Part shown: piece by piece, positions 33,016 to 41,034 of the stretch
Numbering within the stretch: the stretch's first letter is position 1
Layout: each line of letters opens with the position of its first letter
Source: an uncultured Lachnospiraceae bacterium
Lineage (GTDB): Bacteria > Bacillota > Clostridia > Lachnospirales > Lachnospiraceae
NCBI GenBank assembly: GCA_930989745.1
Contig: CAKNMY010000010.1
Coordinates: forward strand, 1-46,979
Length of the DNA stretch: 46,979 nucleotides
Direction of reading: 5' to 3'
Notes under the pieces: model-generated
Seen by the model: only the letters and a program-made list of their open reading frames with translations
Database searches by the model: none
What the model was told of the DNA's origin: nothing
Program-made: the position numbers and the translations under genes

Positions 33016-33387
33016 ATGGAAAATGTAATTGTAATTATTTTGCTTGTCCTTATGGTGGGAGCAGCGCTTGCGTATCTGATCAGGGCAAAAAGAAACGGAG
33101 CGAAGTGTATCGGCTGCCCTTCCGGAGGAAATTGTCCCAGCAGGAAAATACCCAAAAAGAAACTGAACGGTCCGGTAATCGGAAAAAAGACGATAAAAAT
33201 TTCAGGGATGCACTGTGAACACTGCGCAATGAATGTGACGGAAATGCTGAACCGGATTGAAGGAGTCCGGGCGGAAGTCAGGCTTTCGACCGGCAGCGCA
33301 GTGGTTTCCTATGACCGGGAAATTGATGACAGTCTGTTAAAAGATGCGGTGGAAAAAATAGGATATAAAGTTACCGATATATCGTGA
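33016..33387 (+). CDS. FeoB-associated Cys-rich membrane protein fused to a heavy-metal-associated (HMA) domain
   Basis: A 123-residue protein in two parts. Residues 1-45 contain one membrane helix (VIVIILLVLMVGAALAYLI) and a cysteine cluster, Cys31, Cys34 and Cys40 in AKCIGCPSGGNCP, the pattern of the small FeoB-associated proteins found next to feoB in Firmicutes. Residues 58-123 form an HMA domain with metal-binding GMHCEHCAMNV (64-74) and DSLLKDAVEKIGYKV. The HMA domain would face the same side as the cysteine cluster. The join suggests delivery of a thiophilic metal, or redox/metal sensing at FeoB; the metal is unknown. It lies 111 bases downstream of feoB in the same direction and ends at a very strong hairpin. 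Confidence 0.85.
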   Translation: MENVIVIILLVLMVGAALAYLIRAKRNGAKCIGCPSGGNCPSRKIPKKKLNGPVIGKKTIKISGMHCEHCAMNVTEMLNRIEGVRAEVRLSTGSAVVSYDREIDDSLLKDAVEKIGYKVTDIS

Positions 33388-33415
33388 ACACAGTAAAGTA
33401 TAAAAGGAAGTCCTC

Positions 33416-33454
33416 AAATGGGCTGCCGCACTCGTTTTGTGCGGCAGCCCATTT
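33416..33454. terminator. Perfect 16-bp hairpin between convergent genes
   Basis: AAATGGGCTGCCGCAC (33416-33431) and its exact complement GTGCGGCAGCCCATTT (33439-33454) flank a 7-base loop. It lies 28 bases after the HMA gene and 25 bases beyond the stop of the convergent DtxR-family gene. It should end or pause both transcripts, although each side carries only three U after the stem. Confidence 0.78.
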
Positions 33455-33479
33455 GCTGATACAATACATACGCGGGCGG

Positions 33480-33857
33480 TTACTCTTCTTTATGCGCAGC
33501 AAAGTGCTCCTTGATGCGTGTAAAGCTCTCATCACTGATGACGTGTTCGATTCGGCAGGCATCTTCCCTGGCCACAGCTTCATCGACGCCGAGCTTTGTG
33601 AGCATGGCGGTGAGAACCACATGGCGTTCATAGATCTTCTCAGCAATTGCTTTTCCGCTTTCGGTCAGGTGGATATGATCCTCCTCATCGACCGTAACGT
33701 AGCCGTTCTCGCGCAGCTTCTTCATGGCGATGCTGACGCTGGGCTTTGAAAAATTCAGAGCAGCAGCGATATTGATAGAGTGGACGCCCTCTCCGCTGAA
33801 AGAGAGCATCAATATGGTTTCCAGATAATCTTCTGCAGATTTTTGGATTTTCATCAT
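33480..33857 (-). CDS. DtxR/IdeR/MntR-family metal-dependent transcriptional regulator
   Basis: A 125-residue short DtxR-family repressor. An N-terminal winged helix (KSAEDYLETILML, then INIAAALNFSKPSVSIAMKKL and NGYVTVDEEDHIHLTESG) is followed by the dimerisation/metal domain ERHVVLTAMLTKLG and ACRIEHVISDE. The Cys-x-x-Glu-His pattern in ACRIEH corresponds to metal ligands Cys102, Glu105 and His106 of DtxR, which favours iron over manganese sensing. The SH3-like third domain is absent. GGAGG ends 9 bases before the first of two tandem ATGs (33857). Convergent position next to feo genes, which carry DtxR-like repeats, makes it their likely repressor. Fe versus Mn specificity is inferred. Confidence 0.9.
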   Translation of the reverse strand: MMKIQKSAEDYLETILMLSFSGEGVHSINIAAALNFSKPSVSIAMKKLRENGYVTVDEEDHIHLTESGKAIAEKIYERHVVLTAMLTKLGVDEAVAREDACRIEHVISDESFTRIKEHFAAHKEE

Positions 33858-33967
33858 TTGGGAATACCTCCACTTTGTTAATGTAAATATGTCCTGCTTT
33901 TATGGTAACATAAATACGAAATAATTCCTAGACTGTGTTTAGAAAATAAAAAAAATTCTCTGCGGGC

Positions 33968-33996
33968 TTGACAAAGCGTGAAGCGGTTTGTATACT
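33968..33996 (+). promoter_or_regulatory. Promoter of the tyrS T-box transcript
   Basis: TTGACA (33968-33973) and TATACT (33991-33996) are 17 bases apart, close to ideal. The transcript would begin near 34003 and carry the T-box leader. Confidence 0.85.
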
Positions 33997-34002
33997 GACA
34001 TC

Positions 34003-34321
34003 AGAGCTTGAAAAAGCGGAAAAAGGCTGTGAAGGGAAGAAGTAACAGATCGGGACGCCGACAGAGAGCTGCCGGAAGGTGAGAGGCGCGGGCAGAACTG
34101 ATTTGCGAATACATCCCGGAGCTTCGCACTGAAGGGAGAGGTTCTCCATAGGATGCGACGTGTTCGGCGGACGTTATACCGTCAGGCAGTTGACGGGGAA
34201 TTCCCCAAGACGGCTTATGGAGGCAGGGTATGTGAGTGCCCTGTGAAAAAAGGTGGTAACACGGGAAGTTTATCGCTCCCGTCCTTTTAGTCTGAGAAGA
34301 CAAAAGGGCGGGAGCTTTTTT
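34003..34321 (+). ncRNA. T-box leader (tyrosine) upstream of tyrS
   Basis: A leader of about 320 bases that senses uncharged tRNA(Tyr). The T-box sequence AAGGTGGTAACACGGG lies at 34250-34265. Stem I features include AAGAAGTAACAG near its base (AGTA-type bulge) and the specifier TAC (34110-34112, Tyr) in TTTGCGAATACATC. The leader ends in a terminator: GCTCCCG (34275-34281) pairs with CGGGAGC (34309-34315), then a T run. Binding of uncharged tRNA should form the antiterminator and allow tyrS transcription. This accounts for the 498-base gap after the DtxR-family gene, apart from the promoter. Confidence 0.9.
34275..34321 (+). terminator. T-box terminator before tyrS
   Basis: GCTCCCG/CGGGAGC form the outer stem and CTTTT/AAAAG the inner stem, followed by TTTTTT (34316-34321). 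The 5' strand lies just after the T-box sequence, as needed for the alternative antiterminator. Confidence 0.9.
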
Positions 34322-34355
34322 CATAGCTGCCCGAAAAAACAGGAGGAATGAAGAA

Positions 34356-35579
34356 ATGACGATTTATGATGAATTAAAGGCCCGCGGGCTGATCGCCCAG
34401 GTAACGGACGAGGAAGAGATTAAAGAACTGATCAATGCGGGAAAGGCAACCTTTTACATCGGTTTCGACCCCACGGCGGACAGTCTGCATGTGGGACACT
34501 TTATGGCGCTGTGCCTGATGAAGAGACTGCAGATGGCAGGAAATAAGCCGATCGCGCTGATCGGAGGAGGTACCGGATACATCGGTGACCCATCCGGAAG
34601 ATCGGATATGAGATCCATGATGACGCCGGAGACAATCCAGCATAACTGTGACTGCTTCAAGAAGCAGATGAGCCGTTTTATCGACTTCTCCGATGGAAAG
34701 GCGCTGATGGTCAACAATGCGGACTGGCTGCTGAACTTAAATTACATCGAGCTGCTGCGCGAAGTTGGTTCCTGCTTTTCCGTCAACAACATGCTCAGAG
34801 CAGAGTGCTACAAGCAGAGAATGGAGAAGGGACTGTCCTTCCTGGAGTTTAACTACATGATCATGCAGAGCTACGACTTCTACATGCTGTACCAGAAGTA
34901 CGGCTGCAATATGCAGTTCGGCGGCGACGACCAGTGGAGCAATATGCTCGGCGGTACGGAACTGATCAGAAGAAAGCTCGGAAAGAACGCATGCGCCATG
35001 ACAATCACGCTGCTGCTCAACTCCGAGGGCAAGAAGATGGGCAAGACTCAGTCCGGAGCCGTATGGCTGGATCCGAATAAGACTTCCCCGTTCGATTTCT
35101 ACCAGTACTGGAGAAACGTGGGCGACGCGGATGTGCTCAAGTGCCTGCGCATGCTGACCTTCCTTCCGCTGGAGCAGATCGATGAGATGGATAAGTGGGA
35201 AGGCAGCCAGTTAAATCAGGCGAAAGAAATCCTCGCATACGAGCTGACCGCGCTGGTTCACGGCGAGGAAGAGGCTAAGAAGGCGCAGGACGGCGCGCGC
35301 GCGCTGTTCGGAGGCGGCGCTTCGGCAGAGATTCCGACGGCAGAGCTGACGGATGAGGATTTCACAGAGGATAAGATTGACCTGATCAGCCTGCTGCAGA
35401 AAGCAGAGCTGGTGACCAGCCGCTCTGAGGGACGGCGCGCAATCGAGCAGGGAGGCGTATCCCTGGACGGAGAGAAGATCACGGATGTGCGCTTCCAGGT
35501 GGAGAAGAGTTCTCTGGAGGGTGACGGAAGAATGTTAAAGCGCGGAAAGAAGAAATTCAAAAAGATTTGCGTGAAATAG
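34356..35579 (+). CDS. tyrS: Tyrosyl-tRNA synthetase
   Basis: A 407-residue class I synthetase that charges tRNA(Tyr). The HIGH-type motif is HVGH at residues 45-48 in [15 protein letters not shown], and the KMSKS-type loop is [13 protein letters not shown] near 225. [14 protein letters not shown] near 188 and [16 protein letters not shown] near 68 line the tyrosine and ATP sites. The C-terminal S4 RNA-binding domain includes [21 protein letters not shown] near 350. AGGAGG precedes the ATG. It is controlled by the tyrosine T-box leader. Confidence 0.97.
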   Translation: MTIYDELKARGLIAQVTDEEEIKELINAGKATFYIGFDPTADSLHVGHFMALCLMKRLQMAGNKPIALIGGGTGYIGDPSGRSDMRSMMTPETIQHNCDCFKKQMSRFIDFSDGKALMVNNADWLLNLNYIELLREVGSCFSVNNMLRAECYKQRMEKGLSFLEFNYMIMQSYDFYMLYQKYGCNMQFGGDDQWSNMLGGTELIRRKLGKNACAMTITLLLNSEGKKMGKTQSGAVWLDPNKTSPFDFYQYWRNVGDADVLKCLRMLTFLPLEQIDEMDKWEGSQLNQAKEILAYELTALVHGEEEAKKAQDGARALFGGGASAEIPTAELTDEDFTEDKIDLISLLQKAELVTSRSEGRRAIEQGGVSLDGEKITDVRFQVEKSSLEGDGRMLKRGKKKFKKICVK

Positions 35580-35595
35580 GCAGGTGTGCTAAGAT
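35567..35595 (+). promoter_or_regulatory. Candidate promoter of alaS
   Basis: TTGCGT (35567-35572) and TAAGAT (35590-35595) are 17 bases apart; TGC before the -10 makes it an extended -10. The -35 lies in the end of tyrS. AGGTGT/ACACCT (35582-35587 and about 35610-35615) can form a small hairpin in the leader. No T-box was found for alaS. Confidence 0.5.
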
Positions 35596-35685
35596 ATAAG
35601 ACAGTGCGGACACCTTGTGACAAAAGGCGTTCCGGGCGGAGAATTTATAAATGAACGAATGAAATAATTCAGGAGGAATAAAAAC

Positions 35686-38325
35686 GTGAAGAAGTATGGA
35701 GTAAACGAGCTTCGAAAAATGTTCCTGGACTTTTTTGAGAGCAAGGGACATCTGGTAATGAAGAGCTTTTCTCTTGTACCGCAGAATGACAAGAGCTTAC
35801 TGCTGATCAACGCGGGCATGGCTCCGTTGAAGCCGTATTTTACAGGGGCGGAGATTCCGCCGAGGCGCCGTGTGGCGACCTGCCAGAAATGTATCCGTAC
35901 CGGCGATATTGAGAATGTGGGAAAGACCGCGCGCCACGGCACATTCTTTGAAATGCTCGGAAACTTTTCTTTCGGTGATTACTTTAAACATGAGGCAATC
36001 GCATGGTCCTGGGAATTCCTGACCGAAGTGGTGGGACTGGACCCGAACCGCCTGTATCCTTCCGTATACCTGGAAGACGACGAGGCGTTTGATATCTGGA
36101 ATAAAGAAGTGGGAATCCCTGCGGAGCGCATCTTCCGCTTCGGCAAAGAGGACAACTTCTGGGAGCATGGCGCAGGCCCGTGCGGTCCGTGCTCCGAGAT
36201 TTACTATGACCGCGGGGAGAAGTACGGCTGCGGCAAGCCGGACTGTACCGTGGGATGTGACTGCGACCGTTATATCGAGGTGTGGAACAACGTATTCACA
36301 CAGTTCAATAACGACGGAGAGGGCCACTATGAGACATTGGAGAACAAGAATATCGATACCGGTATGGGACTGGAGCGTCTGGCAGTAGTTGTTCAGGACG
36401 TGGATTCCATTTTCGATGTGGATACGATTGTGGCTCTGAGAAATAAAGTCTGTGAGATCGCCGGCAAGACGTATGGCGCTTCCCATGAAGACGATGTGTC
36501 CATCCGTCTCATCACGGATCACATCCGTTCCGCTACCTTCATGATTTCCGACGGTATCATGCCGACGAACGAGGGACGCGGTTATGTACTGCGCCGCCTG
36601 ATCCGCCGTGCGGCGCGCCACGGAAGGCTGCTGGGAATTGATCACATCTTCCTGGCCGATTTGAGCGCGTCTGTGATCGAGGGATCCAAAGACGGATATC
36701 CGGAGCTGGAGGAGAAGAAGGACTTTATCTTTAATGTCCTGACAAATGAGGAAAATCAGTTCAACAAGACGATCGACCAGGGCCTGCGCATTCTGGCTGA
36801 TCTGGAAGAGAAGTTAAAGGCAGAGGGCGGTAAGGTGTTAAGCGGCGCCGACGCGTTCAAGCTGTATGATACGTACGGATTCCCGCTGGATCTGACAAAA
36901 GAGATCCTTGAGGAGAAGGGTTACGGCATCGATGAGGACGGTTTCCAGGCAGCGATGGAAGAGCAGCGCACCCGTGCGAGGGAGAGCCGTGAGACCACAA
37001 ACTATATGGGAGCCGATGCCACAGTATACGATGAGATTGATCCGTCTGTGACATCTGAATTTGTGGGATATGAAAATCTTACCTGTACATCCGAAGTGAC
37101 GGTGCTGACGACAGAGAGCGAGATCTGCGATGTGCTGATGGAGGGCCAGAGAGGTACTGTCTTTGTGAAGGAAACACCGTTCTACGCAACGATGGGCGGC
37201 CAGCAGGGCGACATCGGCGTGATTGAGGCTGCAAACGGCGTCTTCGAGGTGGAGGATACCATTAAGCTGCGCGGAGGCAAGGTGGGCCATGTCGGAATCA
37301 TGAAGTCCGGAATGATGAAGTGCGGCGAGAACGTGACTCTGAAGGTAAATACGCAGGGCAGAATGGACACCGCGAAAAATCACAGTGCGACACATCTGCT
37401 GCAGAAAGCGCTCAAGACCGTGCTGGGAAGTCATGTAGAGCAGAAGGGCTCACTGGTGACACCGACGAGACTGCGTTTTGACTTTGCGCATTTCCAGGCA
37501 ATGACGCAGGATGAGATCAGCCGTGTAGAGGAGCTTGTGAACCGCGAGATTCAGGCCGCGCTTCCGGTAGAGACACAGATCATGGGAATTGAGGAAGCTA
37601 AAAAGTCCGGAGCAATGGCACTCTTCGGCGAGAAGTACGGCGAAGAAGTGCGCGTGGTATCCATGGGCGACTTCTCCAAAGAACTCTGCGGCGGTACGCA
37701 TGTGGGAAATACAAGCCAGATCATGCTGTTCAAGATCGTATCCGAGTCCGGTATTGCGGCCGGCGTGCGAAGAATTGAGGCCCTGACCGGCAATAATGTG
37801 ATCGCTTATTACCAGGAGATGGAGAACAAACTCTCTGAAGCCGCGAAAGCGCTGAAGACCAGCCCGGCAGAGATTGAGGAGAAGATTTCTCACCTGCTTG
37901 CGGAAGTGAAGGCTCTGCAGAGTGAGAACGAGTCCCTGAAGAGCAAGATGGCGCAGGAGTCCTTAGGAAACGTTATGGATCAGGTTGTTGAGGTCAAAGG
38001 CGTGAAGCTTCTGGCAGCAGCTGTTCCGGATGTGGACATGAACGGCCTTCGTGATCTGGGAGACCAGCTCAAAGAAAAGCTTGGCGAAGGGGTCGTTGTG
38101 CTTGCGAGCGCGGCGGGCGGCAAAGTCAGCCTTCTGGCTATGGCGACCGACGGAGCTATGAAGCAGGGCGCTCACGCGGGCAATCTGGTGAAAGCGCTTG
38201 CCGCGACAGTCGGCGGCGGCGGCGGCGGACGCCCGAATATGGCGCAGGCAGGCGGAAAGAATCCTGAGAAGATCGCGGATGCAATCGCCCAGGCGGCACA
38301 AGTGCTTGAGGGACAGATTAAATAG
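35686..38325 (+). CDS. alaS: Alanyl-tRNA synthetase
   Basis: An 879-residue class II synthetase with editing activity. It starts KKYGVNELRKMFLDFFESKGH, and the catalytic domain has INAGMAPLKPYFTG, TCQKCIRTGDIENVGKTARHGTFFEMLGNFSFGDYF (motif 2) and DTGMGLERLAVV (motif 3). The editing domain carries HSATH (566-570) and CGGTH (668-672), the zinc site that clears Ser- and Gly-tRNA(Ala). The C-Ala domain ends GGGGGGRPNMAQAGG. The start is GTG at 35686, with AGGAGG upstream. It has its own candidate promoter. Confidence 0.97.
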   Translation: MKKYGVNELRKMFLDFFESKGHLVMKSFSLVPQNDKSLLLINAGMAPLKPYFTGAEIPPRRRVATCQKCIRTGDIENVGKTARHGTFFEMLGNFSFGDYFKHEAIAWSWEFLTEVVGLDPNRLYPSVYLEDDEAFDIWNKEVGIPAERIFRFGKEDNFWEHGAGPCGPCSEIYYDRGEKYGCGKPDCTVGCDCDRYIEVWNNVFTQFNNDGEGHYETLENKNIDTGMGLERLAVVVQDVDSIFDVDTIVALRNKVCEIAGKTYGASHEDDVSIRLITDHIRSATFMISDGIMPTNEGRGYVLRRLIRRAARHGRLLGIDHIFLADLSASVIEGSKDGYPELEEKKDFIFNVLTNEENQFNKTIDQGLRILADLEEKLKAEGGKVLSGADAFKLYDTYGFPLDLTKEILEEKGYGIDEDGFQAAMEEQRTRARESRETTNYMGADATVYDEIDPSVTSEFVGYENLTCTSEVTVLTTESEICDVLMEGQRGTVFVKETPFYATMGGQQGDIGVIEAANGVFEVEDTIKLRGGKVGHVGIMKSGMMKCGENVTLKVNTQGRMDTAKNHSATHLLQKALKTVLGSHVEQKGSLVTPTRLRFDFAHFQAMTQDEISRVEELVNREIQAALPVETQIMGIEEAKKSGAMALFGEKYGEEVRVVSMGDFSKELCGGTHVGNTSQIMLFKIVSESGIAAGVRRIEALTGNNVIAYYQEMENKLSEAAKALKTSPAEIEEKISHLLAEVKALQSENESLKSKMAQESLGNVMDQVVEVKGVKLLAAAVPDVDMNGLRDLGDQLKEKLGEGVVVLASAAGGKVSLLAMATDGAMKQGAHAGNLVKALAATVGGGGGGRPNMAQAGGKNPEKIADAIAQAAQVLEGQIK

Positions 38326-38355
38326 GAATATTTTTCAGGAAATCAAAAAAACCTG

Positions 38356-38383
38356 TTGACGGATAGAAAAATTATGGTATAAT
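38356..38383 (+). promoter_or_regulatory. Promoter of rpsU
   Basis: TTGACG (38356-38361) and a perfect TATAAT (38378-38383) are 16 bases apart, giving a leader of about 70 bases. It is among the best promoters in the window, fitting an abundant ribosomal protein. Confidence 0.85.
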
Positions 38384-38461
38384 TACTATCAGTGCAATAA
38401 AAATACCCAGACAGTTGTATTTAGCACAATTTACAGCTGGAGGGAGGTTAGGTGTGAGACT

Positions 38462-38638
38462 ATGTCAAATGTAATCGTAAAAGAAAACGAGACTTTGGAT
38501 AGCGCTTTACGTCGTTTCAAACGTAGCTGCGCAAAAGCGGGCATTCAGCAGGAAATTCGTAAAAGAGAACATTACGAGAAACCGAGCGTTCGCCGTAAGA
38601 AAAAATCCGAAGCAGCCAGAAAACGTAAATATAATTAA
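38462..38638 (+). CDS. rpsU: 30S ribosomal protein S21
   Basis: A 58-residue, very basic protein: [20 protein letters not shown], then [20 protein letters not shown] and a Lys/Arg tail ending KRKYN. This is the full pattern of bacterial S21, which binds the 30S platform near the anti-Shine-Dalgarno and aids initiation. Codons are rich in CGT and AAA compared with neighbouring genes, as expected for high expression. AGGGAGG lies 14 bases before the ATG, rather far. It has its own promoter and terminator, so it is a single-gene unit. Confidence 0.96.
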   Translation: MSNVIVKENETLDSALRRFKRSCAKAGIQQEIRKREHYEKPSVRRKKKSEAARKRKYN

Positions 38639-38648
38639 TGTGCACAGT

Positions 38649-38683
38649 AAAACTCCTTGGCATCAAGCCAGGGAGTTTTTATT
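38649..38683 (+). terminator. Terminator of rpsU
   Basis: AAACTCCTTGGC (from 38649) pairs with GCCAGGGAGTTT across a short loop (12 bp, one G-U), followed by TTTTTATT. It is a strong intrinsic terminator separating rpsU from cls. Confidence 0.92.
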
Positions 38684-38731
38684 AGTGGCTTCTGTACGCG
38701 CATCGGCAGTCAGAGGCCGGGTGAGGAGTTT

Positions 38732-40273
38732 ATGAAAAAGATTTTAAATATACTTTTGAACCGCATTTTTGTGGTCGCTATGCTGCTGATTCTGCAGATT
38801 GCATGGCTGGTGCTCTTTATGACGCTGATGGTCGAGAATTTCAGAATTCTGGATCTGATCCTGACCGTATTAAGTATTCTCGTGGTTCTCTGGCTGGTGA
38901 ACAAGAGAATCAATCCGGCGTACAAGCTGATCTGGACAATTGTAATCCTGATAGTTCCGATTTTCGGCGTAACGTTTTATCTGTTGACAGGTAAATCCAG
39001 GATTGCCCGGAAGATACAGCGGGAACTGGAGCGCGTCTACGAGGGAAAGGGAGAAATCTTAAAGCAGGACGACCGGGTGTGGGAGCGCCTTGCGCTCTTA
39101 AATCCGCTTGCCGCCAAGCAGTCCCGTTATATTAAAGAGTGCGCCGGCTATCCGGTTTATCAGAATACTTCTACGGAATATTTTCCTGTGGGTGAAGACT
39201 GGTTTGAAGTCTATCTGGAGGAACTGCAGAAGGCGGAACACTTTATTTTCATGGAATATTTTATTATTGCGGACGGTTACCTCTGGGACAAGGTTCTGGG
39301 CGTTCTGGAGCAGAAGGTCAAAGAGGGCGTGGATGTCCGGCTGATTTATGACGATGTGGGATGCCTTACCACGCTGCCCCACAGATTCTATAAAAAACTT
39401 CAGGAAAAGGGCATCAAATGCGCCGCGTTCAATCCATTCCGCCCGCTCCTGAACATTATACTGAACAACCGTGACCATCGAAAAATTACGGTCATAGACG
39501 GGCATACGGCGTTTACGGGAGGCGTGAATCTGGCAGATGAGTATATTAACCAGAAGGAGCGCTTCGGACACTGGAAAGATTCAGGACTTATGTGCAGAGG
39601 AGAAGCGGCGTGGAGCTTCACAGTCATGTTCCTGCAGATGTGGTGCGCGATTACCCAGCTGCCGTATGAGAACTTTGAGGATTACCGCCCGCACCGCTAC
39701 CACAAAGAGGTGTTTCCTAGCGACGGATTTGTGCAGCCCTACAGCGATACGCCGCTGGACGATGAGACTGTGGGAGAGAATGTGTATCTGAATATTATCG
39801 GCAGCGCGAAGAAATATGTCTACATTTTTACGCCGTACCTGATCCTCGACAATGAGACAATGACCGCGCTGTGCCTGGCGGCGCGCAGCGGCATCGATGT
39901 GAGGATTATGACGCCCCGGATACCGGACAAGAAGCTCGTGTTTATTCTGAGCCAGTCCTACTATGAGCAGCTTCTGGAGGCGGGCGTGCGGATCTATGAG
40001 TACACGCCGGGCTTTATCCACTCCAAATGCTTTGTATGCGATGACGAGATCGCTGCGGTGGGCACGTTTAATCTGGACTACAGAAGCCTTTACCTGCATT
40101 TTGAAAACGGCTGCTGGATGTACAAAAGCCGCGCCGTGCTGCAGGTGAAGGAGGACACGCTGGACACCATGCATCTCTGCGGAGAGGAGATGACGCTGGA
40201 ATTCTGCCGCGGCAGGAATATTGCGGTGAGGGCTCTGCAGAGCGTCCTGAGACTTTTTTCACCAATGTTGTAG
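38732..40273 (+). CDS. cls: Cardiolipin synthase (PLD family)
   Basis: A 513-residue membrane enzyme that condenses phosphatidylglycerol to cardiolipin. Two N-terminal helices (RIFVVAMLLILQIAWLVLFM and LILTVLSILVVLWLV/IWTIVILIVPIFGVTFYLL) precede two phospholipase-D half-sites: HRKITVIDGHTAFTGG with His249 and IHSKCFVCDDEIAAVGTFN with His430 (H-x-K-x4-D). ATG 38732 follows GAGGAG closely (3-5 bases); a reading from 38657 would overlap the rpsU terminator and is less likely. No promoter was identified with confidence in the 48 bases after that terminator. Confidence 0.95.
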   Translation: MKKILNILLNRIFVVAMLLILQIAWLVLFMTLMVENFRILDLILTVLSILVVLWLVNKRINPAYKLIWTIVILIVPIFGVTFYLLTGKSRIARKIQRELERVYEGKGEILKQDDRVWERLALLNPLAAKQSRYIKECAGYPVYQNTSTEYFPVGEDWFEVYLEELQKAEHFIFMEYFIIADGYLWDKVLGVLEQKVKEGVDVRLIYDDVGCLTTLPHRFYKKLQEKGIKCAAFNPFRPLLNIILNNRDHRKITVIDGHTAFTGGVNLADEYINQKERFGHWKDSGLMCRGEAAWSFTVMFLQMWCAITQLPYENFEDYRPHRYHKEVFPSDGFVQPYSDTPLDDETVGENVYLNIIGSAKKYVYIFTPYLILDNETMTALCLAARSGIDVRIMTPRIPDKKLVFILSQSYYEQLLEAGVRIYEYTPGFIHSKCFVCDDEIAAVGTFNLDYRSLYLHFENGCWMYKSRAVLQVKEDTLDTMHLCGEEMTLEFCRGRNIAVRALQSVLRLFSPML

Positions 40274-40330
40274 GGACAACGCTCTGTGAATATACAATAT
40301 TTACAAAAAACTTAAGGTTGATTCAGAATA

Positions 40331-40360
40331 CTGGCATTTTCCCTGCGGTTGTGATAGAAT
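40331..40360 (+). promoter_or_regulatory. Candidate promoter of the CmpB-type membrane gene
   Basis: CTGGCA (40331-40336) and TAGAAT (40355-40360) are spaced by 18 bases; TGA before the -10 gives a TGn extended element. The downstream GAGGGGAG ribosome site fits a transcript from here. Confidence 0.45.
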
Positions 40361-40392
40361 AAGTCCACAATTCTTTGAGGGGAGTGGTTTTT

Positions 40393-40971
40393 ATGTGGAG
40401 AATGGATTTTTTGGGAACTGACCTGTACTATGTGATTTTATGGTTCTTTCTGTACAGCTTTCTGGGCTGGGCTGTGGAATCGGCTTATATGTCTTTCTGC
40501 AGCCGCAGATGGACGAACAGAGGCTTCATGTTCGGACCGCTCTGCCCGATCTATGGTGTGGGAGCTCTGACTGTATATTTTATGCTGCGGGGAATCTCGC
40601 ACAACTATATTCTTCTGTATGTAGTCGGATGCATTGTTCCGACGGCGCTCGAATTCCTGACGGCGCAGATCATGCTTCTGATTTTCGGGGAAGTCTGGTG
40701 GGATTACACGGAGAAGCCTTTTAATTACCGGGGAATTCTCTGCCTGGAGAGTACGCTTGTGTGGGGAGTTTACACAGTCGGATTGTTTGCCTTCCTTCAG
40801 AAGTTTGTTGTGTGGATTTCCCTGCAGATTCCGGTTTCCTGGGGAATGCTGGGGATTAAGCTTGTGATCTCGGCGGCGGCGGTGGATTTTGCCTACCACC
40901 TGATTCAGGCGAAGACGGACGCGCTGCCCCGCAGCTTTGCGGAGCTTCGGGAGAGCGTGCGAAAAATATAA
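40393..40971 (+). CDS. Putative ABC-transporter-like permease (CmpB/DUF1113-type membrane protein)
   Basis: A 192-residue polytopic membrane protein with about five hydrophobic segments: YYVILWFFLYSFLGWAVESAY, GPLCPIYGVGALTVYFML, YILLYVVGCIVPTALEFLTA, LVWGVYTVGLFAFLQKFVVW and a last one near 165. The patterns FLGWAVESAY, NRGFMFGPLCPIYG, EFLTAQIML and WWDYTEKPFNYRGILCLE are those of the widespread Firmicutes family annotated as putative ABC transporter permease (CmpB type). No partner ATPase lies nearby and the function is not established. The start is ATG 40393, 8 bases after GAGGGGAG. Confidence 0.8.
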   Translation: MWRMDFLGTDLYYVILWFFLYSFLGWAVESAYMSFCSRRWTNRGFMFGPLCPIYGVGALTVYFMLRGISHNYILLYVVGCIVPTALEFLTAQIMLLIFGEVWWDYTEKPFNYRGILCLESTLVWGVYTVGLFAFLQKFVVWISLQIPVSWGMLGIKLVISAAAVDFAYHLIQAKTDALPRSFAELRESVRKI

Positions 40972-41034
40972 TAAAGTTTTCCGATTCCTCTGCATATACT
41001 TGTGAAAAGAGCAGACAGGCAGGAATCGGAGAGC

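Noticed and set aside
33900-33913. TTATG-N4-CATAA repeat upstream of the DtxR-family gene as an autoregulatory operator
   Set aside because: It does not share the TTAG/CTAA half-sites of the feo operators, and no convincing promoter overlaps it; chance in AT-rich DNA is likely.
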